Shown here one piece after another: positions 34,919 through 47,640 of a stretch of 64,000 nucleotides of DNA. Below the pieces are notes generated by a model. The model searched no databases, had not been told where the DNA came from, and was given only the letters and a program-made list of their open reading frames with translations. The translations under genes were made by a program, and so were the position numbers. The DNA lies in assembly GCF_008728515.1 (NCBI RefSeq), contig NC_044980.1, positions 61,191,590 to 61,255,589 of the forward strand, written 5' to 3'. Numbering within the stretch: position 1 is the stretch's first letter; each line of letters opens with the position of its first letter. Source of the DNA: Papio anubis. Taxonomy: Eukaryota; Chordata; Mammalia; Primates; Cercopithecidae.

Positions 34919-35221
34919 GGCCAGGTGCAGTGGTTCATGCCTGTAATCCCAGCACTTTGGGAGGCCAAGGTGGGCAGATCATGAGGTCAGAAGATTGAGA
35001 CCATCCTGGCCAACATGGTGAAACCCCATCTCTACTAAAAATACAAAAATTAACTGGGCGTGGTGGCACACACCTGTAGTCCCAGCTACTTGGGAGACTG
35101 AGGCAGTCTGAGAATCACTTGAACCCATGAGGCAGAGGTTTCAGTGAGCCGAGATCACACTACTGCAATCCAGCCTGGGGACAGAGTGAGACTCCATCTC
35201 AAAAAAAAAAAAAAAAAAAAG
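34919..35221 (+). mobile_element. Alu (AluS-like)
   Basis: A sense Alu in L1, with a perfect 17-bp TSD aaaagaaaggaaattct at 34902-34918 and 35222-35238. Confidence 0.97.
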
Positions 35222-35370
35222 AAAAGAAAGGAAATTCTAACTTGTGCTACAACATGGAAGAATCTTGAAGACATTATACTAGGTGAAATAAGCCAGGATA
35301 AATTACATACTTCCACTTTTATGAGGTATCTGGAGAAGTCAAATTCATAGAGGCAGAAAGTAGAATGGAG

Positions 35371-35840
35371 TGTGAACCCCAACTATCTGAGACAGGTCTC
35401 AGTTAATTTAGAAAGTTTATTTTGCCAAGGTTGAGGATGCACTCCCATGACACAGCCTTAGGAGGAGGTCCTGATGACACATGCCCAAGGTAGTCAGAGC
35501 ACAGTGGTTTTATACATTTTAAAGAGACATGAGACATCAATCAACATATGTAAGATGAACATTGGTTTGGTCCAGAGAGGCGGGACCACTGGAAGCAAAG
35601 GTGGGAAAACTTGAAGCAGGGAGGAGGCTTCTAGGTCATAAGTAGATAAGAGATGAATGCTTGCATTCATTTGAATTTCTGATTAGCCTCTCCAAAGGAG
35701 GCAATCAGATATGCATTTATCTTAGTGAGCAAGGGGTGACTGAATAGAATGTGAGGCAGGTTTGCCTTGAGCAGTTCCCAGATTGACTTTTCCCTTTAGC
35801 TTAATGATTTTGGGGCCCCAATATTTATTTTCCTTGCACA
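35371..35840 (-). repeat. Provirus 3' LTR
   Basis: 470 bp, plus-strand start tgtgaaccccaactatctga and end ttttccttgcaca. Read on the minus strand it has a TATA-like tataaaac (35507-35514) and an aataaa poly(A) signal (35416-35421) in the order U3-R-U5. By eye it differs from the 5' LTR at about a tenth of positions plus small indels, so the insertion is old. Confidence 0.92.
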
Positions 35841-35859
35841 TTTCCCCCTTTTTCTTTTT
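35841..35859 (-). other. Polypurine tract
   Basis: The minus strand reads as A/G only (aaaaagaaaaagggggaaa) and directly abuts the TG of the 3' LTR: the canonical site for plus-strand priming in retroviruses. Confidence 0.9.
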
Positions 35860-36161
35860 AAAAATCTTTTGAAGAAAGCATTTTAGAATAAAATGAGTCT
35901 CTGGTCCCAGGTTTAGTCTGATCTGTCTTGGCTAGAATGGTTTATTCCTAAACAGTAGGTCCTGAGTTATAAGGAAACTTCATTTTTAGCAGGTTGTGAA
36001 GTCTCATGTCCTATGAAGAGAAAATAGGGGGAGGAAGGGAGAAGAACAATAACAGACAAAAGAAAAATCCTGGAAAATCAATAGGCCACATTACTCTGAA
36101 ATTCACACATCAGCAGGAAGGTATGAAAATTGCAGTTCTGTTCTTTTCTTTGTTTACTTTC

Positions 36162-36464
36162 TTTTTTTTTTTTTTTTTTTTTGTTTTAAGACAGAGTCTC
36201 ACTCTGTCACCTAGGCTGGAGTGCAGTAGCACAGTCTTGGCTCACTGCAACCTCCGCTTCCCAGGTTTAAGAGATTCTCCTGCCTCAGCCTGCTGAGTAG
36301 CTGGATTACAGGCACATACCACCACATCCGGCTAATTTTTGTATTTTTAGTAGAGATGGAGTTTCACCATGTTGGTTAGACGGTCTCAAACTCCTGATCT
36401 TGTGATCCACCCACTTCAGCCTTCCAAAGTGCTGGGATTACAGGCATGAGCCACTGTGCCCGGA
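36162..36464 (-). mobile_element. Alu (AluS-like)
   Basis: An antisense Alu in the proviral interior with a 20-T tail from 36162 and the 5' end at ctgtgcccggac. Confidence 0.95.
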
Positions 36465-38951
36465 CAGGTTCCTGTTATTTTTTTCTGAAGTTTGAGTTGC
36501 CTAGTTTCAGTTCCCAGAGCTTTACAAAAGCACAGCTTAGTTTTCAGTGACTCTAAATTAGGAAAAATGGAGGAAAAAGAAGGAAAAAAATTGAAAACAT
36601 TATTTTGAAGCCTTGTAGCAAAAAAAAAAAAAAAAAAATTAGAATTTGGTCCAAACTGTAGAAAATAATAAAAATGGAAAAACATTAGGCAAGACTAGAA
36701 TCTAATTTTTCTCTTTCCAGTTTACCATTTTTATTAAAAACAAATCATGGTAAGACTGATTTGCTTTATTATACTTGGCCTGATTATATATGGTGTAGAA
36801 AGAATAATTATTTTTTACATGGGCTTTTAAATTGTCTTTGATGGAACTTTGTTCCACAGAAGGAATCTCAGATAAGACTTTTTTAAAGCTGAGCCCAGCC
36901 ATGGATTTTTACCATCAAATACCTGTGAGTTGGGTGAATTCTTCTCCTCTTGAGGCTCCAAGATAAACATGGGGGCTCCTGGGCCTGTCAGAAAGTGACA
37001 TTCTTTACTTACCACAGGTCAGGAACCCTGCATAGGGACTGTATAGAGAAGGTATGAGGCCAGTTTTCCCAAGGGGCTTTTATTGGCTCCATAAATCAAG
37101 TTTGATTCTTTAAAGGAAAGCACACCATTCCAGTCAAAGCCTTGGTAAAATAACCAGTTTCTCCAGTTGCGCCCTGCTATAAGGAAAACAGATTCTTATT
37201 GCACTTAAGCAAATAACTATAGTGCCATAAGTTAAGAATACTCACAAATAGTTTCCAAATTCTAGAGAAATCAGGTACAAAGGAACAAATATGTTCTAAT
37301 TTTTGTTCATAGCATTTGTTCATACTGGATCATAGCATACTGAATAGCTCAAAAGAAACGTTTCCTTGACTCTGAGTGAACAAAACAAAGGATCAGCAAC
37401 GTTTTAAGCAAAAAGTCAAAAAGATTACTTCAGTCTTCTACTAGTTCAGTCCATGTAGTTAGTTCCTGTTCTGCTTGATAATCATGAATATTTAGTTTTC
37501 CATGAACCCTGAAAGTTTTTCTTTTATTCTGACGTCAGAATCTACAAAGTTTTCAAAAACTTGTATTCAAGAGCACCTGTTAGAGTTTTATAGCAGATTA
37601 TAAAACGACCTTCTAAAGAGGACCAAAACAAGATAACAATTGTCTGTGAATGGCAAAAACTTTTAGGGCAGCCATAATCAAAGACACGATTGAAAAGTAA
37701 ATTTGTTACCTCAGTGGCACACAATAATTTAACATGACAATTATAATTATTACTGATAATGTACACTAAGTCATACCAGAATTATAGGAGTTTGCCATAA
37801 TTTCAGAATGCATACAAATAACATATTTATATAAATACAGCTCAAAGAAAACAAACACCACTTCATATTTGACAATGTTTCCTGTGTAATTTTTATACCA
37901 AATAAGCCAAATTATATCATTTTTGGACTCTAGGAAACCTAAAATCTTAAAGGATTAAGTCCATCAGAAAAAGACAAAAATATCAAAGGTTTAAAACACT
38001 TGATATTACAGGTCATTGTAAAATAAGTCATTCATTTGAACAAAGTAATAATGCAAGGATTTCAAAAAAAGGGTGAAAACCTTAATTCTTTGAGAGAGGA
38101 GACTTAATTTTCCAAACAATAAGCCCTAATAAAACAGCATGAATCCAAATTAAATTTGTTTTGCAAAAATTTATAAATAATGTATAAAATTTTAATCTTG
38201 ATCATAAGATATAACTTCCGTAAGCCTTTTATAACCATTATATACTTGATTAAGGAGTCAGCTAATGCTTCAAGAAAACCTTGTTAATCTGACACAGAGA
38301 TCCATATGCTGGTCTTGCATCAGTGTGCCTTTGATATTAATGATTAGTTTATAGAGAAACTGAACTTATTTTATCTCTCAAAATTGGTCCTTACAATTGC
38401 ACATGCCCACCTCTTCTGTGATAGTCCCTGGGCCTTGAGGAGTTGAATAGCTTTAATTTCTGGCCCTATGTCTTAGGAATGCAGTTTATTTTGATTGGCA
38501 TTCTTCTACCAGGCCTGAAGATGAGGCTTTAATTGCTGTCAGTGTTTAAAATTTAGCAGGACTTGGTGTCCTTTTTAGACCTAGGAGTCAAAACCCTGTA
38601 ACTCAATGTCACAAGTACTTTAAAAGCACATACAGAAAGATACACAGATGTAATAACCTTAGCTTAAAAAAAATTTTAATATCAGTTTTTTCCCTAAGCA
38701 AACCAAAACTTAATAATAATGGCATAGGAATTGTTACAATAAACTGTAAAATCTGTTAGTTACCAAAAGGCAAAAGGAAAGATCTGGACTGTACAGAATA
38801 TTATGTTGGAAGAAAACAATTCCTTTAGACCTTTAAGAAAACATTGTTAGCATTAGGTCACTACAAACAGAACTCGAGGACAGAATTTATACGAGCTGAA
38901 AGTGAGTTGAAGGAGAACGTCACTATTTCACACCCTTTAAAAGGAGAGAAA

Positions 38952-39244
38952 AGCCAGATATAGTGACTCATGCCTGTAATCCAAGCACTTCGGGAGGCTG
39001 AGGCAGGTGTATCACTTGAGGTCAGGAGTTTGAGACCAGCCTGGCCAACGTGGTGAAACACCATCTCTACTAAAAATACAAAAATTAGCCTGGCATGGTA
39101 GTGCACACCTGTAGTCCCAGCTACTTGGGAGGCTGAGGCAGGAGAATTGCTTGAACCTGGGAGGCAGAGATTGCAGTGAGCTGAGTTCATGCTACTGCAC
39201 TCCAGCCTGGGTGAAAGAACTAGAGATGGTCTCAAAAAAAAAAA
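38952..39244 (+). mobile_element. Alu (AluS-like)
   Basis: A sense Alu in the proviral interior. The flanks repeat aaaaggagagaaa-like sequence (38939-38951 and 39245-39259), an imperfect TSD. Confidence 0.95.
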
Positions 39245-39847
39245 AAAAGGAGAGAGAAACCAAAATAGTGGAACTTTAGGTTAAAAAAATTAAAATCTCA
39301 CATAATTTATTAAGAATAAATCAATCCCTTAAGAAAATTTCATTGTTCTAACCAAATATTTAGTGTTTAAGTGTTTTTTTACATCATGCCCAGTCTCTAG
39401 AAAGACCATTATAATTTCCCTTTAATTATAGACAGCATGACCTTATAAAAGTTTTTAAAATAAATCTTCTTATTGTTCTTTTTATTGTGACTTACACAGA
39501 CCATACACAATATGCTTGGACTTTCTAGTTTGTCCTAACATTCCTCTTCCTTAAACAACCAGTCATTTTATTCTAAGACTAAATTTACCATACAAGATTC
39601 TTCCTCTATAAAGTTATTTCTCTTAAGCTTCTTACAGAAAAAAAGACCTTTATTTTTATAGCTTTCTTTACTTCTGTCTTATTTCCTGGTTCCTTTTACC
39701 TCATTTTATACATAACCTTTAAATAAGCTTTGAATTAGATAAAAATTGTTCACCTTTTTTAAAATGAAGCGCATTTTTTGAAAGAATGTTTTCCTACAAA
39801 TACATTTGTACTGGAAAATACCCAAATAATGAAATATCTATTATTTA

Positions 39848-40152
39848 TTTATTTTTGAGACAGAGTCTTGCTCTGTCACCCAGGTTGGAGTGGAGTGCAG
39901 TGGCACAATCTCAGCTCACTTCAACCTCCGTCTCCTGGGTTCAAGTGATTCTCCTGCCTCAGCCTTCAGAGTAACTGGGATTATAGGCATGTACCACCAT
40001 GCTCCACTAATTTTTGTATTTTTAGTACAGGAGGGTTTTTGCAATGTTGGCCAGACTGGTCTCAAATGCCTGACCTCATTCGATCACCTTGGCCACCCAC
40101 CTTGGCCTCCCACAGTGTTGGGATTACAAGTATGAGCCACTGCACCCAACCT
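39848..40152 (-). mobile_element. Alu
   Basis: An antisense Alu in the proviral interior. The 17-bp TSD is gaaatatctattattta (39831-39847) against gaaatacctattattta (40153-40169), one mismatch. A small ggagt duplication occurs near 39886. Confidence 0.96.
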
Positions 40153-40169
40153 GAAATACCTATTATTTA

Positions 40170-43027
40170 ATTTAATATAACTTTAGATTCTAAATTATGA
40201 TGAGTTTGTCTACAAGTATTTATCCAATTACATTTACTCAATTATTTTATTTTGATCATTTACCTAGATTATTTATGAAAACTGAGATTGTCATTATATA
40301 AAGTTATGGAACCACCATTGCAAAATTATAACTGAGACAATGAAAAAGATCTGATCTATGATTCCTTCTTGCTTTTAACCTCTGAACTGTCCTTGTTCAT
40401 TCATGGGTGTAGGCCAGACTAACTTTGGGAGGAACTTAGTTTGTACTTTAGCTTTTTTATGGTTTTTTAAACCATATACCAAATGTTGACACCTTATAGT
40501 GTTTGGCAGGGATAAGTATGAAACTGCTTAAGTAATAAATGCAAACAAAATATATGCTGGCAATTCTTAAGACATTTCTAATATTATTACACTTTACCAA
40601 TGATTTTAAAAATAGCTTGTTTATTAAAAATTGTACTTAAGTTACATAAACTTGAAAAAGCATTTGACTACTTTTTCTATTTTCCTGATAATGATTAGAG
40701 CTCTTTTATATATTTTTAGTAGTGAAATATTGTGTACACAACACATAAACACATAGATGTATTAGGCATGCCGATAGAAGTACATGTTATAGATTCATAA
40801 AAACCTTTTTGCCCAACTTATACTTTCAAATTCTTGTTAACCTGTTTCAATAGGTAACCTGTATCCATTCTTGATAACCCTAGGCAGTTGTCAGCTAAAT
40901 AGTTTTAAATTTGCATATTAAAGGAAACAACTCAGGTGAAAATAAAATAGGAAGATTTACATCACAAGGTATGGAGAGAAAAAGTCTGGTGTGCTAGAGA
41001 GAAATGAAAATGGATTTAATTGCCAATAAAACATAAAATTACATGCATTATAAAGGCCTTTTAAATACACACACACACATACACACACACACACACCCTA
41101 TAGCTTTTACTTCAGAACTGTAGCCATGAGATAAATACAAATTCACTGGCTTGCAAACAAAAAAAACTATTGGATCCAAACTGGTTTTTTATCATAATAG
41201 AAAAATAACAGCAGATTTAAAGCGGGCAGAAAAGAAAATAGAGAAAAAGGAGAACTTAGGAACTCTATAGTTTGCAGGTTGACCTTAGGGTTCTTTTTCT
41301 TTAATGTAAATGTGCACAAAGACAATATTACTTCCATTTTACATAAACTCTGTCAAGTAGAGGTGCCATAAAACCTACAGAGTGTTCACAAGAGGGTCAT
41401 TCTTCTTGTTTTCTCGTCATTCTTAGATTATTTGTTTCACACTGTTTTTTTTCTTAAGAGAAAAAACTGAGCTGTAGCCTAGAGTTTTTGTGTGGTGGAT
41501 TGACGTATGCTACTTGTAAACAGGACTCCACAGTGTGTCACCAGTAAGTTGTTTCTGCCCTTTTATGTATCTCACTTTCTCTCTCCAGAGGTCTATGACC
41601 TCTGAGAGGGCTCCAAACACCAGGTGATCAGCCCTTATATGCATTTCCTAGATGAGGTTTTCTTTTTTTTTTTTTTATTATTTTTTGTTGGGGATTACCC
41701 TTCAGGGCTGCTGCATGTTGCAGGGAGTCAAACCCACAGACACTCCCATGAGGACCCTGATCACCCAGGGTGCCTTTCAGCTGGGAGGAGGAAAATGCCC
41801 TTTCTCTTCAGAGCTGAGAAAATTCAGTCTCTCATTTACCTATGGAAAGAACAGTTCAGTTCCTCATGCAAATGTGCACAGACAAGCTGAATCGATATTA
41901 ATTTTGGGACAAAAAGCAAACAGAGAAGACCCTTTAGAATGCATCATCAAACTAGAATAAGGATCTTTAAACAATAACTTCCTAGGAGGAAAAAAAACAA
42001 CAGCCAAGACTACTTCCTGTAAACTATGCTCAACCAGCCCTACTTTGTAGCTCTCGTTCACCATTACACACGCCAAGGTCAAATCCTCTCACAGTACGAG
42101 GTAATCTCTGGTATCCCCAAAGCCAAAGAGGTCAGGTCATGCAATACGGGAAAACAGAGCTTTAGACCTAAGAAGAATCTGTCCATGACTCTTGAAACTC
42201 CACAAAGGAAATAGAACACCCCAAAAGGGGTGAGTGGCACCTTTGTTCGGAATTCTTTAAAGAAGTTCAAGTCATTAGAAGCCTTCTCTAGATTTTTGGT
42301 ACTGTAGACGGCAAAAGAGGGGAAGGACATATAGAGTGGAAGAAAACAAATGAAAGAACATTTTTTTTTTTGAAGACAGGAAGGCAAACATAGAAACCAA
42401 GTGCATTTTTTTTGGGCTTTTTGAGTCTCCCCCCTTTGCAGCTGGGAGGAATTTTAGCTAAATTAGAGAGGCTTTGTTGACCTGTAATTTGGAATTCTCA
42501 CTTGGATTTGACCAAGTCAGGTAGAGTTGGTCAAATCTGATGGGAGAAAGACCAGAACAAACAACAACAACAAAAACCCCCAACAATATGATCACTGAGC
42601 GCTCTAATGGTAAGGAGAAATTAAGACCAGCTGGTTGTTAAACTTTAGCCAAGACAAAACCCCAATTCTGCTACTTACCTAAGGATGGGTCTCAGGCTGA
42701 AGACTGCCCTCTACCATCCTAGAAGCAGGAAAAAACACAAACTTGTCCTCTCTGCTGGGAGCAAGCTCAAACTTGATAAAGAAGTTACCTGCCTTCCATC
42801 ATCATGGAAACCAGAAATCTTGCCTTCCTTGTTGGAAGCAAGTAAAACTGAAAAAAAAATGGGGTTGGGGGAGTTATACAGCAAAATAAACTTTAGATCT
42901 TGATCAAGTTTTGGGAGATCAGGAATTCTCTGGAGGGTGTGCTCCCAGATCTCAGCAAATTGTCCTATTGGCTTGAGCCATAAAGTTAACTCAGGCTGGT
43001 ACCAAGCACCAATAGGAGATTTGTCAG
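40170..43027 (-). other. Provirus interior, 5' part
   Basis: A/T-rich sequence between the Alu and the primer-binding site. It should hold the leader and gag region of the relic, but no domain was recognised. A (CA)n run lies at 41067-41096. Short open frames at 41624-42387 on both strands lack retroviral motifs that I can identify. Confidence 0.45.
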
Positions 43028-43046
43028 AATCCCTTCATGGTTACCA
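43028..43046 (-). other. Primer-binding site, tRNA-Arg type
   Basis: On the minus strand, four bases after the 5' LTR, the stretch tggtaaccatgaagggatt matches the complement of the 3' end of tRNA-Arg(TCG) at 17 of 19 positions. The two differences are C-to-T changes, one at a CpG. This indicates an arginine-primed (HERV-R-like) lineage; the tRNA sequence is from memory. Confidence 0.75.
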
Positions 43047-43050
43047 AAAA

Positions 43051-43810
43051 TGTGAACCCCGAGTATCTGAGACAGGTCTCAGTTAATTTAGAAAGTTTAT
43101 TTTGCCAAGGTTGAGGGCACATGCCTGTGACACAGCCTCAGGAAGTCCTGATGACATGTGCCCAAGATGGTCAGAGCATAGTTTGGTTTTATACATTTTG
43201 GGGAGCCGTGAGACATCAATCAACATATGTAAAATGAACATTGATTAGGTCCTGAAAGGTGGGACCACTCAAAGCTAAGGCGGGATGATTTGAAGCAGGG
43301 AGAGGACTTCCAGGTCATAGATAGATATGATAAGATGGTTACATTCTTTTGAGTTTCTGATTAGCCTCTCCAAAGGAGGCAATCAGATATGCATTTTTTT
43401 TTTCTTTTGAGATGGAGTCTTGCTCTGCCATCCAGGCTGGCATGCAGTGGCGTAATCTTGGCTCACTGCAACCTCTGCCTTCCAGGTTCAAGCAATTCTC
43501 CTGCCTCAGCCTCCCGAGTAGCTGGGATTACAGGCACCCACCACCATGCCTGGCTAATTTTTGTTTTTGTTTTTGTTTTTGAGTAGAGATGGGGTTTCAT
43601 CATGTTGGTCAGGCTGGTCTTGAACTCCTGACCTCATGATCTGCCTGCCTCAGCCTCCCAAAGTGCTGGGATTACAGGCGTGAGTATCTCAGTTGAGAAA
43701 GGGGTGACTTTGAATAGAATGAGAGGCAGGTTTGCCCTGAACAGTTCCCTGCTTGACTTTTCCCTTCAGCTTAGTGATTTTGGGGCCCCAAGATTGATTT
43801 TCCTTTCACA
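43051..43810 (-). repeat. Provirus 5' LTR, split by an Alu
   Basis: Plus-strand start tgtgaaccccgagtatctga, end gattttcctttcaca. The LTR body without the Alu is about 470 bp and aligns along its whole length with 35371-35840. Confidence 0.92.
43397..43684 (-). mobile_element. Alu in the 5' LTR
   Basis: An antisense Alu, short at its own 5' end (stops at acaggcgtgag), with a (gttttt)n expansion in its linker near 43563. The LTR resumes at tatctcagttgag. Confidence 0.93.
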
Positions 43811-44015
43811 GGTGGTTGCTGAGTGGGAAGCAGATGGGAAGTAATTGTTTAATAGGTACAAAGTTTTAGTTGGAGAAGATGAAAAAATTTTGGAGATGAA
43901 TGGTGGTGATGGTTTCATGACAATGTGAATACACTGAATGTCACAGAACTGTACCCTTAAATTGTTAAAATGGTAAATTATAGTTATGTATCTTTTACCA
44001 CCATTTCAAAAAAAC

Positions 44016-46353
44016 GAGACGAAAAATCTAGGCGATAGGTTTTCATTAGGAAATACTAAAAAAGGCCTTGGTAGGAAGTGGAGAAAGAAAGAATTAAGAG
44101 GCAAAATACAAAATAATGGGAGAGAAGTTCTTGGGTAGCTTGGACAACAGATTTCATTATTTGAGAGTCACCTATCTCTAAACTTTTAGAAGAGCAATAC
44201 ATAAATATATTTCAGTTAGTATTATTATATTTTAAATGAGAAGTAATATACATTTGTATAATGTTGATGTATGTTACCCTAAAGACAGAATTTCATGGAT
44301 CCCGTATGTCCATGTTTAGATCTCAGACTTAATTCTCCAGTAGGACATTTTAATCTATTTACAATGTAAAATAATAATGATAATAATGTAATTTGAGAAT
44401 TGGCATGGAGTAATTGTCCAGGTTAACTTGTAATAGTACACCATGTATTTGCTCTAACTCTTCTGTGTGACATCATAGTGAAGATTTGATTCAATTAAGG
44501 AAGATAATCTGTTGGGAAGAAGTGCCAATGATGTTTTTAAAAGAAGCTGTGAGTCCTGGAATACTTCAATCTCAAAGTAATTAATTCCAAGGGGGACCTT
44601 TCTGAGATGAAGTAGTGAGGTTATTTGGCTATGAGAGCTTTCGTAGTCATGAAGAAAAAAGAAAGCACAATTCTTTTATTAAATTAGCATTGCATCACGA
44701 AAAAGATCTAAAAAATGATTGATTGCAAATATAATGTAGGGAATAGAAGCATCTGGTTCAGGCATAAATAATGAGGCTCTTCAACATATGGCACTAATTT
44801 GCGTTTAAGCCTCTGTAATCTCACCTTTTCAAATTGCTATGCCTTTCTCAAGATGGGCTACTCTGGGTATCAGTGTGGAGCAGATAGCACAGGGGAGAGC
44901 AAGTGTTTTTCTGGTCTGTCTCTGTGAGGAAGAGGTGTTCAGTATTAATAAAGGGCTTGGGGCAAGTGTGTGTCTCTGGCTCCAATTCACCCACAATCAC
45001 AGCTGAGACCCAAGAATGAAATGGCATTAAGTCCAGTCAGAAGGCTTTAAAGGTTTCAATTCTCCCTGTTTCTAATGCAAAACTGAAAACCTAGCTTTGG
45101 CAAAGCACAAAAAGATAACTTGGTTTTTGTTTTTGTTTTTGTTTTTTGGTTTTTTTAAGTCCTGCATCTCCATACCAAAGAGAGGTAGACTACATTTAGA
45201 GTCTAACTTTAACGAAACCAGAGAGGACTAAACAGCCCCTTCAAAGTTGGTGGTATCAAATGGATCTTCCTTTTCTTGCTCCTTGAAGAAGAGTTGCAGC
45301 AACATTCCTTCCAACCGTGGTGTGTCTGCCTTCAGGCTTTCTTAACCTCCAGGCAGCCACACAAACGCTGGACACTGGGCGTCTGCACTCTGCTTCTAAC
45401 AACTCACAGAATAAGAAACTGGGAAAAAATACATTTGCAGAGAGGGCTATAGATGCCCAGTGTTTCTGAGGTCATATAGGGTAATGTTTCCTTTGAATTT
45501 AACTATTGAGAAAAATGTCTCTTTGGGAGACATTTCTCCTCGGGTAATGCCACATTTAGGCCTAGCATCCCTCGATTTTCTGAAGAAAGGGTTCTAACCC
45601 ATGACAGGGTCCTGCCTGCTTCACTCTCAACCTGACCCTGACTCAAGGCAGCTCGGTTACTCAACCAGCTGCAGTCATGATCTTTGGCATCATAATGCAG
45701 GTTATGTCCTTTTTGTAATCTTTGGGAACAAGTCCTGTTCTTATAAACAACCATCCTGTCTTCTCATAGGAGAAACTGTGCAACTTTTCATGATACTTTC
45801 TCATAAATCTAATTTTTAAATTGATTTTTTAAAAAATAATTTTAAAAAGTTGTTCTCTGAGCTGACTGGCTGTCTGTCTCCCTCTGGTCCGCCCCCTACC
45901 ACTCCTGAGAAGGAGTCTCACACAAAGTCCCAAGTGCCCAGGGCTAAAAATGAAGCTTTACTAACTCTAAACCTTTTCGTATAGATTATCTCTAATGGTT
46001 AAGATAAATATTTGTCTTTTCATTTTTTAGCTGACACACTTGAATTTTCCTGACAGTAGAATGCCAAGTCTTATCTCTTATCTCTTTGTTGGGGCAGTAG
46101 CTTTTGTTTTATGTTCTGCTCCAGGGAAACACAAGCAACAGATTTTGTAGAATTTTTCTCCCTCAGAAATGATTCATGTAATTGAGGGTTTTGAGGCCAT
46201 GTAGACATAGCATATGCTTTCTCCACTTTTCTAATACTTGAAAAACCTCATATTGGTGTCCGATAAATTTTTAATTACTGATTTTAGCTTAGATTTGCAA
46301 ACTGGAAAGCTCTTCTCATATTCTAAAGTTATCTCTCAAAGATTTATAATCTT
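44016..46353. other. Low-repeat DNA, no gene recognised
   Basis: No clear repeat. A (GTTTTT)n-like stretch lies at 45122-45148. No exon or RNA gene is supported. Confidence 0.45.
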
Positions 46354-46650
46354 TGCTGGGTGTGGTGGCTCATGTCTGTAATCCCAGCACTTTGGGGGCC
46401 GAGGTGGGTGGATCACCTGAGGTCAGGAGTTCAAGACCAGCCTGGCCAACATAATGAAATCCCATCTCTACTAAAAATGCAAAAAATTTAGCAGGTTGTG
46501 GTGGTGGGCCCCTGTAATCCCAGCTACTCCGGACCTCAGGCATGAGAATTGCTTGAACCTGGGAGGTGGAGGTTACAGTGAGCCAAGATCACGCCACTGT
46601 ACTCCAGCCTGGGTGACAGAGCAAGACTCCATCTCAAAAAAAAAAAAAAA
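46354..46650 (+). mobile_element. Alu (AluS-like)
   Basis: A sense Alu with flanking gatttataatct and ggtttattatct as an imperfect TSD. Near 46529 the usual gggaggctgaggc has become ccggacctcaggc. Confidence 0.94.
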
Positions 46651-47640
46651 GGTTTATTATCTCCATGAAAATCTATCAACTGAATTCAACTGAATAGTAG
46701 ATGAAAATATAAGTTTTGGATCCATAATAATTCCCTGCTACAGTAAATACAAACGACCAACTGAAATATAAACAAACAACACCCTCTTGTCCAATTTATT
46801 TTTTCCTGTATATGTGATGGCTGCTAAACATGTTCATTTCCCCAGTAAACTGCTCTTCTTAAAGAGCATATCCCAATAGACTGGGGGAGGGGATAATTTA
46901 GAGGACACAAGATGAATGAAGGTGTATCTGTGTTAAACTCTATGTGATTACTCCTATTCTGGAAACTGAATTATGTTTACCCAAATTACAAAAATTGATT
47001 ATTTGCACACATTTCTGGCAAAACTTTGGAAATGTCAAATTATACCAGCTAGGACTTTCAGATTATAGGTTGAAAGCATGGTCAAATGTATTTGGTAAAC
47101 ATAACAGCTACTTGTTGTCTCTGTGGCAGCAAAAACTCTGGAAAAATCTGCAACTGGGAAGGCGATGAAAGGCTCTGGGCACTTGGTGCTTTCTAGAATG
47201 GAGCTGTGGCTCTGTACAGCAGCACTTCAGAAAGCCAGAAGCAGCTGTCAGCTTGGGCAGGCTGGAAAAGTACATGATATCAGATCAGTCTGAGCTTCTC
47301 TCATTATTATGCTAGAAAACTAAGCTCTGATTTTTTCTTATCTTGCCCAAATTCCTTTCTAAGGGGTCTGGGGAGTCACGCACTACAAACCATAAATTCT
47401 CATCAGATGGGTTTTATGAATCCTACACATTGTGACTTACTTTCCAATCTGACTCTGGCATAATATTATGTGACAAAGAAGAAAATTAAAATATTTTACC
47501 CCAAAACATGTTTCTTTGCCATACTTTGAAATGACCCTGCAAAACCGTCCTTTGTGGAGAAAAATTTGCATCTGTAAAAACCTCTATTAAGATAGTTAGA
47601 TCTTTTTCTTTCAGGTCCTCCCAATCCTGAAGAGATTAAC
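46651..47640. other. No feature recognised
   Basis: About 1 kb of mixed sequence without a supported repeat or gene. Confidence 0.4.

Larger units (their letters stand above)
35371..43810 (-). mobile_element. ERV1-type endogenous provirus, two LTRs, decayed
   Basis: An 8.4-kb proviral relic in reverse orientation inside L1. Its 3' LTR is at 35371-35840 and its 5' LTR at 43051-43810 (the latter split by an Alu). The LTRs start and end TG...CA. The 4-bp target duplication is ggag (35367-35370) against ggtg (43811-43814), one mismatch, with ggtg the original by comparison with L1; 4 bp is usual for ERV1/gammaretrovirus-like elements. A polypurine tract and primer-binding site are in place. The interior of about 7.2 kb, including three Alus, has no long ORF; gag, pol and env could not be located, only short frames with stops. 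It is a non-functional fossil. The family looks MER4-group-like but is not assigned. Confidence 0.88.
33773..44015 (+). mobile_element. L1M element split by Alus and a provirus
   Basis: Sense L1 ORF2 C-terminal half and 3'UTR in pieces: 33773-33823, 34017-34918, 35222-35370 and, after the provirus, 43811-44015. Landmarks: tgaagttagatcccaacctt near 33786, caatatgatccagcaattcc near 34701, atggaatattactcagcctt near 34881, and in the last piece ttaaattgttaaaatggtaa near 43957 and the terminal tttaccaccatttcaaaaaa. The join at the provirus (left gtagaatgg, right ggtggttgct) restores the expected L1 order. Confidence 0.88.

Noticed and set aside
36000..43000. Retroviral gag/pol/env genes in the provirus
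   Set aside because: No domain motif could be recognised in the short open frames of the interior; annotating genes would be guesswork.
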